Under the pieces are notes generated by a model that saw only the letters and a program-made list of their open reading frames with translations, was not told the DNA's origin and did not search any database. A program made the translations under genes and the position numbers. A DNA stretch of 64,000 bases from JACVRW01 sp034664085 (lineage in GTDB: Bacteria > Actinomycetota > Thermoleophilia > Solirubrobacterales > Thermoleophilaceae), in assembly GCA_034664085.1 (NCBI GenBank), contig JAXDII010000026.1, forward strand, positions 62,001 to 126,000. Direction: 5' to 3'. Shown in pieces: positions 33,664 to 41,349 of this stretch (positions within the stretch are counted from its first letter, which is position 1; each line of letters opens with the position of its first letter).

Positions 33664-34171
33664 GCGCTCGCCTTGCGCGCAGCTCGACCGTCACGTCGAC
33701 GCTCGCACCGACGGTCGACGCTCCGGCCCCGGCCGGAAGCCAGACGCGGGCCTCGAGGCTGCGCTGCTCCCCGCGCCCAAGCGGCACGGCCCGCGTCCAC
33801 GAGCGCAGAGCCGCGAGCCGGCCGCGGAAGACCGTCGTGCCGTCGGCGGCGATCTCCACGCGCAGCGGGCGGTCGAGGTCGCGGCTGGACGGCAGGCCGC
33901 GAAGCCGCACGCCGACCGGGCCACCGGTGATGTTGCGCACCGCCAGCCGCCCGCGAGCGGTCGCCCCGCCGGGCCGCAGCCCGCGGGCCGACAGGAATCG
34001 GCCCGCCGGGTCCACGGTCAGCTCTCCGGCGGGAACCGCCACGAAGCGTGCGTCCGCGCCCAGCCCGGCGCCCTCCGCAGGGATGCGCCAGGACAGCAGC
34101 GCACCCACTGCGACGAGCAGCCCAATCGCCAGACCGATTCGCCTTGCCCAGGAGCTCGATGTGGTGGCCAC
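33656..34171 (-). CDS. Membrane-anchored or secreted TasA-like domain protein
   Basis: A 171-residue protein with one N-terminal hydrophobic helix (ARRIGLAIGLLVAVGALLSW) and a beta-rich domain: FVAVPAGELTVDPAGRFLSA, GLRPGGATARGRLAVRNITG, LRVEIAADGTTVFRGRLAAL, LEARVWLPAGAGAS. The repeating pattern of Gly-x-Leu strand, Pro-Gly turn and Arg-Asn-x-Thr-Gly strand resembles TasA/CalY fibre subunits. It overlaps sipW by 8 bases and follows the frameshifted TasA-like gene by 30 bases. Confidence 0.65.
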   Translation of the reverse strand: MATTSSSWARRIGLAIGLLVAVGALLSWRIPAEGAGLGADARFVAVPAGELTVDPAGRFLSARGLRPGGATARGRLAVRNITGGPVGVRLRGLPSSRDLDRPLRVEIAADGTTVFRGRLAALRSWTRAVPLGRGEQRSLEARVWLPAGAGASTVGASVDVTVELRARRARG

Positions 34172-34201
34172 GATGGTCGCTCCTCGAGTTCGCGGCGCTC
34201 G

Positions 34202-34776
34202 CTACTGGTTCTGCGCCTCCCAGCGGAGCGTGTGGAGTCCCGTCGTCGCGCCCTGCGCGGCGTCCGGGGCGCTCGCCGAGAGAGTCGCCGTCACGCGGTA
34301 GACCACGGCGTTGCCGTTGTCCCACTGGTGGTGGCTGCCGGGAAGTCCACGACGCCGCCCGCATAGGTGGTCGGGAACGTGGACAGCGCCGCGTCGAAGA
34401 TCGCCGCGCCGTCCGGCGTGAAGGCTGTGCAGGCGGGGAAGCTCGGGACGGCCTGGGTGCCCGGCTCGATCTTGAGGTTGACCTGCGGGCCCAGCGCCCC
34501 GATCGTGTCGGGCGTGTAGAGCCTCACGTTGGCCGGAAGCGACCCGGTGTAGCTCACACGGATGCATGAGGTCTGGCTGGCGGCGGGCTTCGCGTTGGTG
34601 AAGTCGTACAGCGCCACTCCGCCGTCGTTGTCGGCGAGCGTCACCGTGCCGGAGCTGACGCGGTTGCCGGGGTTGTCCGCCTGGCTGGTGAACGCCGAGA
34701 AGGTGCCCAGCGTCGCCAGGCCGCCGATCGCGCCCAGTACTGCAAGCGTACGCAAGAACTTCGTGGTGCGATCCAT
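34202..34776 (-). CDS. TasA/CalY-family secreted protein, apparent one-base frameshift
   Basis: The first gene of the SipW cluster. A GGGAGG ribosome site precedes ATG 34776. The SipW-type leader (MDRTTKFLRTLAVLGAIGGL) runs into TFSAFTSQADNPGNRVSSGT and VTLADNDGGVALYDFTNAKP, the classic TasA-like start. After about residue 145 (VVDFP) the frame as given runs to a stop at 34291, but the -1 frame carries a good family C terminus: HHQWDNGNAVVYRVTATLSA ... TLRWEAQNQ, stopping at 34202-34204. Adding one C to a CCC run (34340-34342) would restore a 191-residue protein. It is either a sequencing error or a recent lesion. Confidence 0.75.
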
Positions 34777-34847
34777 CGTTCGCCTCCCTGCCGGATTGCC
34801 GCTCCGAGCGTGCAACGAACTACCTGACGGCTGCTATTCGGCAAATG

Positions 34848-34878
34848 TGAAGACAAACATGAGCGAAACCGCTCACAT
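34848..34878 (-). terminator. Terminator hairpin overlapping the fahA stop codon
   Basis: On the minus strand ATGTGAGCG-GTTT-CGCTCATGT forms a 9-bp stem (two G-U pairs), then TTTGTCTTC. It begins within the last codons of fahA and ends about 70 bases before the TasA-like gene, separating the two transcripts. Confidence 0.6.
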
Positions 34879-35946
34879 ATTGGACCGCCTGGGCGGAATC
34901 CGCGGATCGGTGGATGGCTCCACCCGACCGCGCACCTCGCCCAGCGGCTCGCCGCGCAGGACCACCTCGTCCCCGTCCCCGAGGAAGGCGCGCGTGGCCC
35001 CATCCGGGAGCTCGATCGGCTGCTCGCCGTTCCAGGACAGCTCCAGCAGGCTGCCGCGCTGCCCGCGCTCCGGTCCGGAGATCGTCCCCGTGGCGAGCAG
35101 GTCGCCGGTCCGGAGGCTCGCCCCGTTGGAGGTGAGGTGGGCGATCTGCTGGGCTATGGACCAGTACAGATGGCGGGTGTTCGTGCGGGCCACGGGCGCG
35201 CCGTTGAGCTCCACCTCGAGCGCGATGTCGTATGCCCACGGCTCCTCGCGCAGGTAGGGCAGCGGCTCCGGCTGCTGCGGCTCAGCGGGCACGCGGAAGC
35301 GGTCGAGCTCCGGCAGCGGCACGACCCACTGCGAGACCGAGGTGGCGAACGACTTGCCGAGGAAGGGCCCCAGCGGCCGGTACTCCCAGCCCTGGATGTC
35401 GCGAGCGGACCAGTCGTTCACGAGCACCATCCCGAACACGTGGTCGAGCGCGCGCTCTATCGGGACCGCCTCCCCCAAGGAACTGGGGACGCCCACCACG
35501 AAGCCCGCCTCGAGCTCGATGTCGAGGCGCCGGGTGGGCCCGAACTCGCCGGCGCCGAGCTGGCCGCACGGCCGCCGCACCGGCGTGCCACTCGGCATCA
35601 CCGTTCCCGCGCGCCCGTGGTAGCCGACCGGCAGGTGGCGCCAGTTGGGCATCAGCGGCTCGGCGTCCGGGCGGAACATGCGGCCCACGTTGGCGGCGTG
35701 ATGCAGCGACGAGTAGAAGTCGACGTAGTCCGCCACCTCGAAGGGCATGCCCAGCGCGGGCGCCTCGACCTCCCGGCCCTCCCCCACGCGAGCCCGCACC
35801 TCCTCCCAGAACGCGGGTCCGCGCGCCATGAACGCGTTCAGCGACGGGGCCGCGAGCGCCGGGTCCAGCGAGCTGAGGTCGAGCACCCGCCCCTCGGCGC
35901 GCGCGCAGACCCCGCCACCGGCCAGCACGCCGTACGCGACCGTCAC
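34873..35946 (-). CDS. fahA: Fumarylacetoacetase
   Basis: Hydrolyses fumarylacetoacetate to fumarate and acetoacetate, the last step of tyrosine/homogentisate breakdown. 357 residues, shorter than the ~410 of many homologues because the N-terminal domain is reduced. Catalytic domain: EVADYVDFYSSLHHAANVGR (Asp ligand and His-His), LPVGYHGRAGTVMPSGTP, DIELEAGFVVGVPS (Glu ligands), MVLVNDWSARDIQGWEYRPL, GPFLGKSFATSVSQWVVPL and LLATGTISGPE. The GTG start overlaps the upstream gene's stop (GTGA). The other homogentisate pathway enzymes are not in the window. Confidence 0.93.
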   Translation of the reverse strand: MTVAYGVLAGGGVCARAEGRVLDLSSLDPALAAPSLNAFMARGPAFWEEVRARVGEGREVEAPALGMPFEVADYVDFYSSLHHAANVGRMFRPDAEPLMPNWRHLPVGYHGRAGTVMPSGTPVRRPCGQLGAGEFGPTRRLDIELEAGFVVGVPSSLGEAVPIERALDHVFGMVLVNDWSARDIQGWEYRPLGPFLGKSFATSVSQWVVPLPELDRFRVPAEPQQPEPLPYLREEPWAYDIALEVELNGAPVARTNTRHLYWSIAQQIAHLTSNGASLRTGDLLATGTISGPERGQRGSLLELSWNGEQPIELPDGATRAFLGDGDEVVLRGEPLGEVRGRVEPSTDPRIPPRRSNM

Positions 35947-36701
35947 TCGATCAGCCCCAGTTGGCGCAGGTCGTCGGCCGGCTCGCGCCAGGAGCAGCTG
36001 CCGAACGTGGTGAACAGCCGCGTCCGCACCGCAGCCCACTCCTCCTCGGTGAAGTCGGAGAGCGGCAGGCCGCCGACGTCCTCCTCGGCCAGCACCCGCT
36101 CCAGCTCCGGCGCGCCGGCACCGCGGCACTGGACCAGTGCCGCCGCGCAGAGCAGGTTGAGGAATCCGTGGTGGCCGCCGTGGCGCAGGGCGCGGTGCAG
36201 GCCCGCCGTCGCCTTCATCGCGACCCCCGCGCGCGCGCAGGACAGCAGCACCAGGGCCACCTGCTCGCACGAGGGCACGGCCTCGGCTCCGCACCGCAGC
36301 TTGACGCGTCCGCCCACCGCCGCGATGGCGCCGATCGCCGCGGGCACGGTGTCGCGCCAGCGCTCCCCGAGCACAAGCTCGAAGTAGACCTCCGCGCTCA
36401 GGCTGCGCAGGGCTTGGGCTGCCAGCAGCAGCTCGGTCGATTGCGGCCGGGGCTGCGAGAGCCGCACCTCCACCGCCTCCGCGGGCGCCACCAGCTCCTG
36501 GTCCAGCACCACGCTCAACGGCGGGATGTCCGCCGGCAGCTCCGGCAGCATCGACGCCGGGCACACGAAGCGGTTCAGCATCCAGCCGCAGCCGCTCTCG
36601 CGAGCGGCGCGGTCCTCGGCGAGCGCCTCCTCCAGGGCCATGCTGGCCGGCGGGAACAGCGGCGCGTGATCGATCAGCCGCTGGAAGCGCGCGGAGTCCA
36701 A
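35943..36701 (-). CDS. Unknown protein coupled to fumarylacetoacetase
   Basis: A 252-residue cytosolic protein I cannot assign. It starts MDSARFQRLIDHAPLFPPAS and has strand-helix alternation with GRVKLRCGAEAVPSCEQVAL, then GVAMKATAGLHRALRHGGHH (a Lys-Ala-Thr-Ala-Gly-Leu-His motif that looks like a barrel active-site strand), GFLNLLCAAALVQ, and the tail FTTFGSCSWREPADDLRQLG. The alternation and the KATAGLH motif suggest an alpha/beta barrel. The 4-base overlap with fahA argues for a linked role in aromatic or organic-acid breakdown; that is inference. Confidence 0.65.
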   Translation of the reverse strand: MDSARFQRLIDHAPLFPPASMALEEALAEDRAARESGCGWMLNRFVCPASMLPELPADIPPLSVVLDQELVAPAEAVEVRLSQPRPQSTELLLAAQALRSLSAEVYFELVLGERWRDTVPAAIGAIAAVGGRVKLRCGAEAVPSCEQVALVLLSCARAGVAMKATAGLHRALRHGGHHGFLNLLCAAALVQCRGAGAPELERVLAEEDVGGLPLSDFTEEEWAAVRTRLFTTFGSCSWREPADDLRQLGLIE

Positions 36702-36705
36702 CGGC

Positions 36706-37437
36706 TCAGCTGCGCGTCACCTGGCTGCCGGGCACGATGTCGTCGCTGCCGTCCGGCCAGCGCACCCAGGCCTTGTGGCCGCCGTCGTAGTCCGGTGCCC
36801 ACAGCACCAGCGTCGCCTCCTGGTCGCCGACGCGGCAGGGCTCGTCGCCCTCCTCGTCGATCCCGCGCCAGAGGCGGACGAAGGCGTTGCTCTCCCACTC
36901 GTCGCCGATCGTGGTCGGATCGGTGTGCCCCGGATGGACCCGGGTCTCGTGCGGGAGCTGCATCAGCTCGTCCATGATCGAGCGCCGCAGGTCGGCGAAG
37001 CTGGTCGATCCGGGCGCCCGCACCCCGCCGACGGAGCCCTTGAAGAGGGTGTCGCCGGTGAAGATGTCGGTGCCGTCGATCAGGAAGTTGAGCATGCCCG
37101 CCGTGTGGCCCGGCGTGTGCAGCGTCTCGACATGCAGCTTGCCCACGTCCAGCGTGTCGCCCGGCTCGATCGTGCGCTCGACGCCGTCCAGCAGCGCGGC
37201 CTCCACGGGGTGGGCGATCCGCTCGGCGCCCTTCCAGGCGTCGGCTTCGGCCACGTGATCGTGGTGGTGGTGTGTGAGCAGCAGCGTCTGCACCTGCACG
37301 CCGAGGCGCTCCGCCGCAGCCAGCAGCGGCGCGCTCGGGCCGCCGGCGTCGATCACGAGGGCGGAGCCACCCTCCTCGTCGGCCACGAGGTAGGTGTTCG
37401 ACAGCCAGTCGTCTTGCATGGAGCGTTCGATGATCAC
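36706..37437 (-). CDS. Metallo-beta-lactamase-fold hydrolase (glyoxalase II-like)
   Basis: A 243-residue metal hydrolase. The metal-binding motif LLLTHHHHDHVAEAD, then LHTPGHTAGMLNFLIDG, TDIFTGDTLFKGSVGG and RVHPGHTDPTTIGDE, are those of hydroxyacylglutathione-hydrolase-like proteins. About 55 residues after the core (EEGDEPCRVGDQEATLVLWA ... VPGSQVTRS) form an extra small domain not usual in the family. The GTG at 37437 is taken as start; an in-frame ATG at 37419 is an alternative. Only 27 bases separate it from the divergent aminotransferase gene. Confidence 0.85.
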   Translation of the reverse strand: MIIERSMQDDWLSNTYLVADEEGGSALVIDAGGPSAPLLAAAERLGVQVQTLLLTHHHHDHVAEADAWKGAERIAHPVEAALLDGVERTIEPGDTLDVGKLHVETLHTPGHTAGMLNFLIDGTDIFTGDTLFKGSVGGVRAPGSTSFADLRRSIMDELMQLPHETRVHPGHTDPTTIGDEWESNAFVRLWRGIDEEGDEPCRVGDQEATLVLWAPDYDGGHKAWVRWPDGSDDIVPGSQVTRS

Positions 37438-37464
37438 GGCGGCGAAGCCTAGTATCCGCCCGCC

Positions 37465-38538
37465 GTGAACGACCTGCGCGCCCACTTCCCCGTCTTCGAG
37501 CGGCTCGCCTACCTGAACGCCGGCACGACCGGGCCGGTCCCGCAGGGCGCTTTCGACGCGGCGCACGAGTCGCTGCGCGCCCAGCTCGATCAGGGGCGCA
37601 GCGGCAGCGAGTTCTTCGGGCGGTGCACCGCCCGCGTCGAGCTGCTGCGCGGGCGCATCGCCGCGCTCATGAGCGCCGACCCCGGCGAGGTGGCGCTCAC
37701 CGGATCGACCACCGACGGCGTGAACGCCGCTCTCACCGCGCTCGACCTCGGGCCGGGCGACGAGGTGCTGACCAGCGACCAGGAGCACCCCGGCCTGCTG
37801 GCCCCGCTGGCGGCTCTGCGCGAGCGCCGCGGCGTGCGCGTGCGCGTGGTCCCCTTCGCCGAGCTGGCCGGCGCCGTGGGCGCCGACACGCGCGTGGTGG
37901 CGTGCTCGCACGTGTCCTGGATGACGGGGGCCGTGGCCGACGTGGCGGCCCTCGCCGCGACCCCGGCGCTGGTGCTGCTCGACGGCGCCCAGGGGCTGGG
38001 CGCCGTGCCGGTCGACGCGCACGCGCTCGGCTGCGACTTCTACGCCGCCTCGGGGCAGAAGTGGCTGTGCGGGCCGAACGGGCTCGGCTACCTGTACGTG
38101 CGCGCGGAGCTGGCGAGCGAGCTGCCGCCGCCATGGCCGGGGTACAGCGTGCTCGCCGATTCCACCCGCGCCTTCGAGCTCGAGCTGCATCCGGACGCCC
38201 GCCGACTCTCGGTGGGCGGCTTTCCGCCTGCGCACCACGTGGACTGGGCGCTGGCGGCGCTGGACGTGCTGGAGGGGCCCGGGCTCGACGCCGTCTGTCA
38301 GCGCGCCGCGGACCTGGCCGACGGCCTGGCGGCCGCCCTGGGCAAACGCGTGCGCCCGCGTGGCCGCTCCACGCTGGTGAGCTGGGAGGTGGCGGACCCG
38401 GTCGCGGAAGTCGAGCGCCTGCGCGGCGAGGGCTTTGCCCTGCGCGACCTGCCCGGCACGAGCACCGTGCGGGCCTCGGTCGGCGCGTGGTCCACCGAGG
38501 AGGAGCTCGCCCGCCTGGCCGAGCTCACTTGTCGCTGA
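37465..38538 (+). CDS. Class V aminotransferase / cysteine-desulfurase-like PLP enzyme
   Basis: A 357-residue PLP enzyme with GTG start. Blocks: LAYLNAGTTGPVPQGAFDAA, VALTGSTTDGVNAALTALDL, EVLTSDQEHPGLLAPLAAL, VACSHVSWMTGAVADVAALA, LVLLDGAQGLGAVPVDAHAL and the PLP lysine in FYAASGQKWLCGPNGLGYLY. It lacks the C-terminal catalytic Cys loop of IscS/SufS and resembles isopenicillin-N epimerase-like or selenocysteine-lyase-like members, so its substrate is open. It converges with a small membrane-protein gene and overlaps its end by 14 bases. Confidence 0.87.
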   Translation: MNDLRAHFPVFERLAYLNAGTTGPVPQGAFDAAHESLRAQLDQGRSGSEFFGRCTARVELLRGRIAALMSADPGEVALTGSTTDGVNAALTALDLGPGDEVLTSDQEHPGLLAPLAALRERRGVRVRVVPFAELAGAVGADTRVVACSHVSWMTGAVADVAALAATPALVLLDGAQGLGAVPVDAHALGCDFYAASGQKWLCGPNGLGYLYVRAELASELPPPWPGYSVLADSTRAFELELHPDARRLSVGGFPPAHHVDWALAALDVLEGPGLDAVCQRAADLADGLAAALGKRVRPRGRSTLVSWEVADPVAEVERLRGEGFALRDLPGTSTVRASVGAWSTEEELARLAELTCR

Positions 38539-38764
38539 GCACGACGATCCCGAACACGATCGCCGCCACCACCGTCGCCATTCCGAACAGCCCGATCACC
38601 GCGTAGACCGCGGCCTCGGCGACCCGGCCCTCGCGGCCCAGATCGATCGCGCGCGTGCCGCCGAGGATCGCGAAGCCGTAGGCCGCGGTGACGCCAATGC
38701 CGCCGAGCAGCGAGGCCCAGATGACGGTGAGCAGCGCATCCCAGTCGATGATCGCGAGGGTCAT
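38525..38764 (-). CDS. Small membrane protein downstream of the Pit permease
   Basis: A 79-residue protein with two membrane helices: DWDALLTVIWASLLGGIGVT and EAAVYAVIGLFGMATVVAAI, joined by a short charged loop (RAIDLGREGRVA). It overlaps the Pit permease stop by 4 bases (ATGA). It is probably an accessory of the transporter, since it is the third gene of the DUF47-Pit transcript; no named family recognised. Confidence 0.7.
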   Translation of the reverse strand: MTLAIIDWDALLTVIWASLLGGIGVTAAYGFAILGGTRAIDLGREGRVAEAAVYAVIGLFGMATVVAAIVFGIVVLSDK

Positions 38765-39873
38765 GCCTCTGCCGCCGTGGCCGCCGGCCCCTGCTGAGCG
38801 CGCTTGGAGAACAGAACGGCCGAGCCGATGATGATGCCCACCGACACGACGAGCGGGCCGGTCGCGCCGGTTCCGAACAGGCGCGTGACGCCGTAGGTGA
38901 GCGCGCCGATGCCTGCCGCGGCGGGAAGAGTGACTATCCACGCGGCGACGATGTTGCCGGCCACGCCCCAGCGCACCGCCGACAGGCGCTTGGCCGCGCC
39001 CGAGCCGATCACGGCGCCGGAGATCGTGTGTGTGGTGGACAGCGGGAAGCCGCCGTGGGTCGACGCGAGGATCACCGCCGCGCCGGCGCCCTGGGCCGCG
39101 AAGCCCTGCGCCGAGTCCATCTTGTGGATGCGGCTGCCCATCGTCTTGATGATGCGCCAGCCGCCGACGTAGGTGCCGAGCGCGATCGCCGCCGCCGCCG
39201 ACACCACCACCCAGGTGGGCGGAGTCGGATCGCCCGCCGGCAGCGAGCCGTAGGCGACCAGCGCCAGCGCGATCACGCCCATCGTCTTCTGGGCGTCGTT
39301 CGTGCCGTGCGCCAGTGCCAGCAACCCGCCGGAGATGACCTGTCCGGTGCGGAAGCCGCGCGTGACCGGGCGTGGGCGCAGGCCCCCGACGATTCGGTAG
39401 AGCACGAGGATCGAGACGCCGCCGACGAGGAATGCGAGCAGGGGCGCGACCAGCGCCGGGAGCATCACCTTCCCGATGATGCCCTCCTGGAAGAAGATGG
39501 CATCGGGGCCCTGGGCGACGAACATCGCACCGACGATGCCGCCGATCAGCGCGTGCGACGAGCTGGACGGGAGGCCGAAGTACCAGGTGATCAGGTTCCA
39601 GGCGATCGCTCCGACCAGGCCGCCGAACACCACCAGCAGCGTGATCGAGTCCGGATTCACCACGTTGCTTGCGACCGTGGCGGCCACCTTCAGCGAGATG
39701 AACGCGCCAACGAAGTTGAGGATCGCCGCGTACCCGACCGCCAGCCTGGGGGCCATCGCGCGCGTCGAGATCGAGGTCGCCACGACGTTCGCGGTGTCGT
39801 GGAAGCCGTTGGTGAAGTCGAACGCCAGAGCGGTGGCGACGACGATGATGACGGTGAGGAGCTCGCCCTCCAC
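38761..39873 (-). CDS. PiT-family inorganic phosphate permease
   Basis: A 370-residue low-affinity phosphate:cation symporter with about ten membrane helices. The two PD001131-type signature repeats are present: AFDFTNGFHDTANVVATSIS with WYFGLPSSSSHALIGGIVGA in the first half, and LALAHGTNDAQKTMGVIALA with STHGGFPLSTTHTISGAVIG in the second. It is preceded by the DUF47 gene (17-base gap) and followed by a small membrane protein; this trio is a standard Pit arrangement. Confidence 0.94.
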   Translation of the reverse strand: MEGELLTVIIVVATALAFDFTNGFHDTANVVATSISTRAMAPRLAVGYAAILNFVGAFISLKVAATVASNVVNPDSITLLVVFGGLVGAIAWNLITWYFGLPSSSSHALIGGIVGAMFVAQGPDAIFFQEGIIGKVMLPALVAPLLAFLVGGVSILVLYRIVGGLRPRPVTRGFRTGQVISGGLLALAHGTNDAQKTMGVIALALVAYGSLPAGDPTPPTWVVVSAAAAIALGTYVGGWRIIKTMGSRIHKMDSAQGFAAQGAGAAVILASTHGGFPLSTTHTISGAVIGSGAAKRLSAVRWGVAGNIVAAWIVTLPAAAGIGALTYGVTRLFGTGATGPLVVSVGIIIGSAVLFSKRAQQGPAATAAEA

Positions 39874-39890
39874 TCAGGCCTGCCCTCGCA

Positions 39891-40514
39891 CTACGAGTTC
39901 TTGATGACGATGCCTTCGAGGATGTTCGCCACGCGCTCGGTCGCGTCGATGGCCTCCTCGAGTCGTTCGAAGATGTCCTTCCAGCGGATCACGACCATCG
40001 GGTCGATGCCGTTGTCGAACAGCGAAGCGATCGCCTCACGGGTGATGCGGTCTCCGTCGTTCTCAAGCCGGTTGATCTCGACCGTGTAGTGCGAGATGTC
40101 CCTGAACCCGCGCAGGCGCGGCATCGCCTCGGAGATCTGACGCCCGCAGGCGTGCAGCACGTGCGCCAGGTCCTGGGCCTGCTGCATCGGCGCCTCGATC
40201 TTGTAGAGGCCGAGGTAGTCCGCGACCTCCTCGGTGTAGTCGACGACGTCTTCGAGGGCCGAGGCGAGGGCGTAGATGTCCTCGCGGTCGATCGGGGTGA
40301 CGAACGTCTGGTTGAGGCGCTGGATGATGTCGTGCGTGATGCGGTCCCCATCCTGCTCGCAGATGAGGATGTCCCGCGCGAGCTCGTTGTGCTCCGGGAA
40401 GTCCCTCAGCATCTGCTCGAGCAGCCCGGCAGCGCGCAGGATGTTGCCGCCGGCCTCCTCGAACAGGTCGAAGAACTCGCGGTCACGGGGGGCTAGAACG
40501 CTGGACAGGCGCAC
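39891..40514 (-). CDS. DUF47/PhoU-like Pit accessory protein
   Basis: A 207-residue all-helical cytosolic protein of the PhoU-like DUF47 family, which pairs with Pit permeases and affects phosphate uptake. Metal-binding acidic patches typical of PhoU folds recur in two halves: LICEQDGDRITHDIIQRLNQ with SALEDVVDYTEEVADYLG, and INRLENDGDRITREAIASLF with ERLEEAIDATERVANILEG. GTG start. It is the first gene of the Pit operon. Confidence 0.92.
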   Translation of the reverse strand: MRLSSVLAPRDREFFDLFEEAGGNILRAAGLLEQMLRDFPEHNELARDILICEQDGDRITHDIIQRLNQTFVTPIDREDIYALASALEDVVDYTEEVADYLGLYKIEAPMQQAQDLAHVLHACGRQISEAMPRLRGFRDISHYTVEINRLENDGDRITREAIASLFDNGIDPMVVIRWKDIFERLEEAIDATERVANILEGIVIKNS

Positions 40515-40532
40515 CGGGCGGGGACCGTAGCA

Positions 40533-41195
40533 TCAAGTCACGTCGAAACGAGATTGCTCGATGCGCTTGGCCGGCAGCTCGCCGATCTTTGCGCGCACCT
40601 CCCGGGCGGCGGCCTGCCAGTCGTATTCCACGCGCCGCAGCTCCACCCGGCCGTCGTCGTGGAGCAGCGCGTAGGCGGCGCGGCGGTCGCCGTCGAGCGG
40701 GATGCCCACGCTGCCGGGGTTGACCAGGTCTATGCCGCCCGGCCCCTCGCGCTGGAACTGGAGGTGGGTGTGCCCGAACACGACGCGCTCCGCCTCGACA
40801 CCCATCAGGCGCTCGGCATCCGAGCCCTGCGGCTCGGGATAGAAGCTGTCCATGTCGGAGAGCGGCGACGCGTGGCAGAACAGCGTGCCGCCGTGGACGG
40901 TGGTCTCGGGCAGCGCCGCCAGCTCGCGCGACAGCTCCGGCCCGGCCAGCTCGCGGGAGCGCTCGATCACGTCCCACATCGCCTCCGGGGCGTCGGGGGC
41001 GTCGACCAGCCAGCGATCGACGTTGCCGCGGATCCATTCCGCGTCGAGCCGCCTCAGGCGCTCGACGGTCTCGACGGGCCACGCCCCGAAGCCGGCGTGG
41101 TCGCCGCCGAGCAGGAAGCGGTCCGCCGGACAATCGTCGAGCACCGCCTCGAGGGCGGGCAGGTTGCCGTGAACGTCGTAGAGCAGTCCCAGCAC
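40533..41195 (-). CDS. Calcineurin-like metallophosphoesterase (YfcE/MJ0936-like)
   Basis: A 220-residue phosphoesterase. Metal motifs in order: LLYDVHGNLPALEAVL (D-x-H), FLLGGDHAGFG (G-G-D-H, in place of the common G-D-x-x-D/G), WIRGNVDRWL (G-N-x-D), LFCHASP, FGHTHLQFQREG (G-H-T-H) and LVNPGSVGIPL. GTG start. Small single-domain members of this family act on phosphodiesters or nucleotides; the substrate is not predictable. It follows a tiny membrane peptide gene 16 bases upstream on the same strand. Confidence 0.88.
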   Translation of the reverse strand: MLGLLYDVHGNLPALEAVLDDCPADRFLLGGDHAGFGAWPVETVERLRRLDAEWIRGNVDRWLVDAPDAPEAMWDVIERSRELAGPELSRELAALPETTVHGGTLFCHASPLSDMDSFYPEPQGSDAERLMGVEAERVVFGHTHLQFQREGPGGIDLVNPGSVGIPLDGDRRAAYALLHDDGRVELRRVEYDWQAAAREVRAKIGELPAKRIEQSRFDVT

Positions 41196-41211
41196 GTGGC
41201 GGGACAGCCTC

Positions 41212-41274
41212 TCAGAAGACGAAGATGATCAGCAGGATGATGATCAGGATCAATGCCCCAACGCTGATGTACAT
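41212..41274 (-). CDS. Twenty-residue hydrophobic micropeptide
   Basis: An ATG at 41274 preceded by a strong GAGGGGAGGG ribosome site opens MYISVGALILIIILLIIFVF, then TGA. The peptide is a single membrane span with almost no polar residues. Very short hydrophobic proteins of this form are common but seldom annotated. The strong ribosome site and complete lack of charged residues in the frame argue that it is translated. The role is unknown. Confidence 0.55.
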   Translation of the reverse strand: MYISVGALILIIILLIIFVF

Positions 41275-41349
41275 GCGCCCTCCCCTCGCTCGTGACCAAC
41301 GTGATTCGCCGGACTGCTACCCGCCCGGGCCGCAATCTGAAACTCGCGC

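Noticed and set aside
34857..34878. Palindrome TGAGCG-N4-CGCTCA considered as a CRP-type operator for the TasA cluster
   Set aside because: Half-site spacing does not fit GTGA-N6-TCAC, it overlaps the fahA stop codon and is followed by a T-rich stretch, so a terminator explains it better.
34873..36564. N-terminally extended fumarylacetoacetase of 563 residues
   Set aside because: The extension runs over the upstream 252-residue gene in another frame; the GTG overlapping that gene's stop codon gives the expected N terminus.
36706..38238. Extension of the metallo-beta-lactamase frame upstream to give a 510-residue fusion
   Set aside because: The extra part is antisense to the well-conserved class V aminotransferase and lacks motifs; the real start is at 37437 or 37419.
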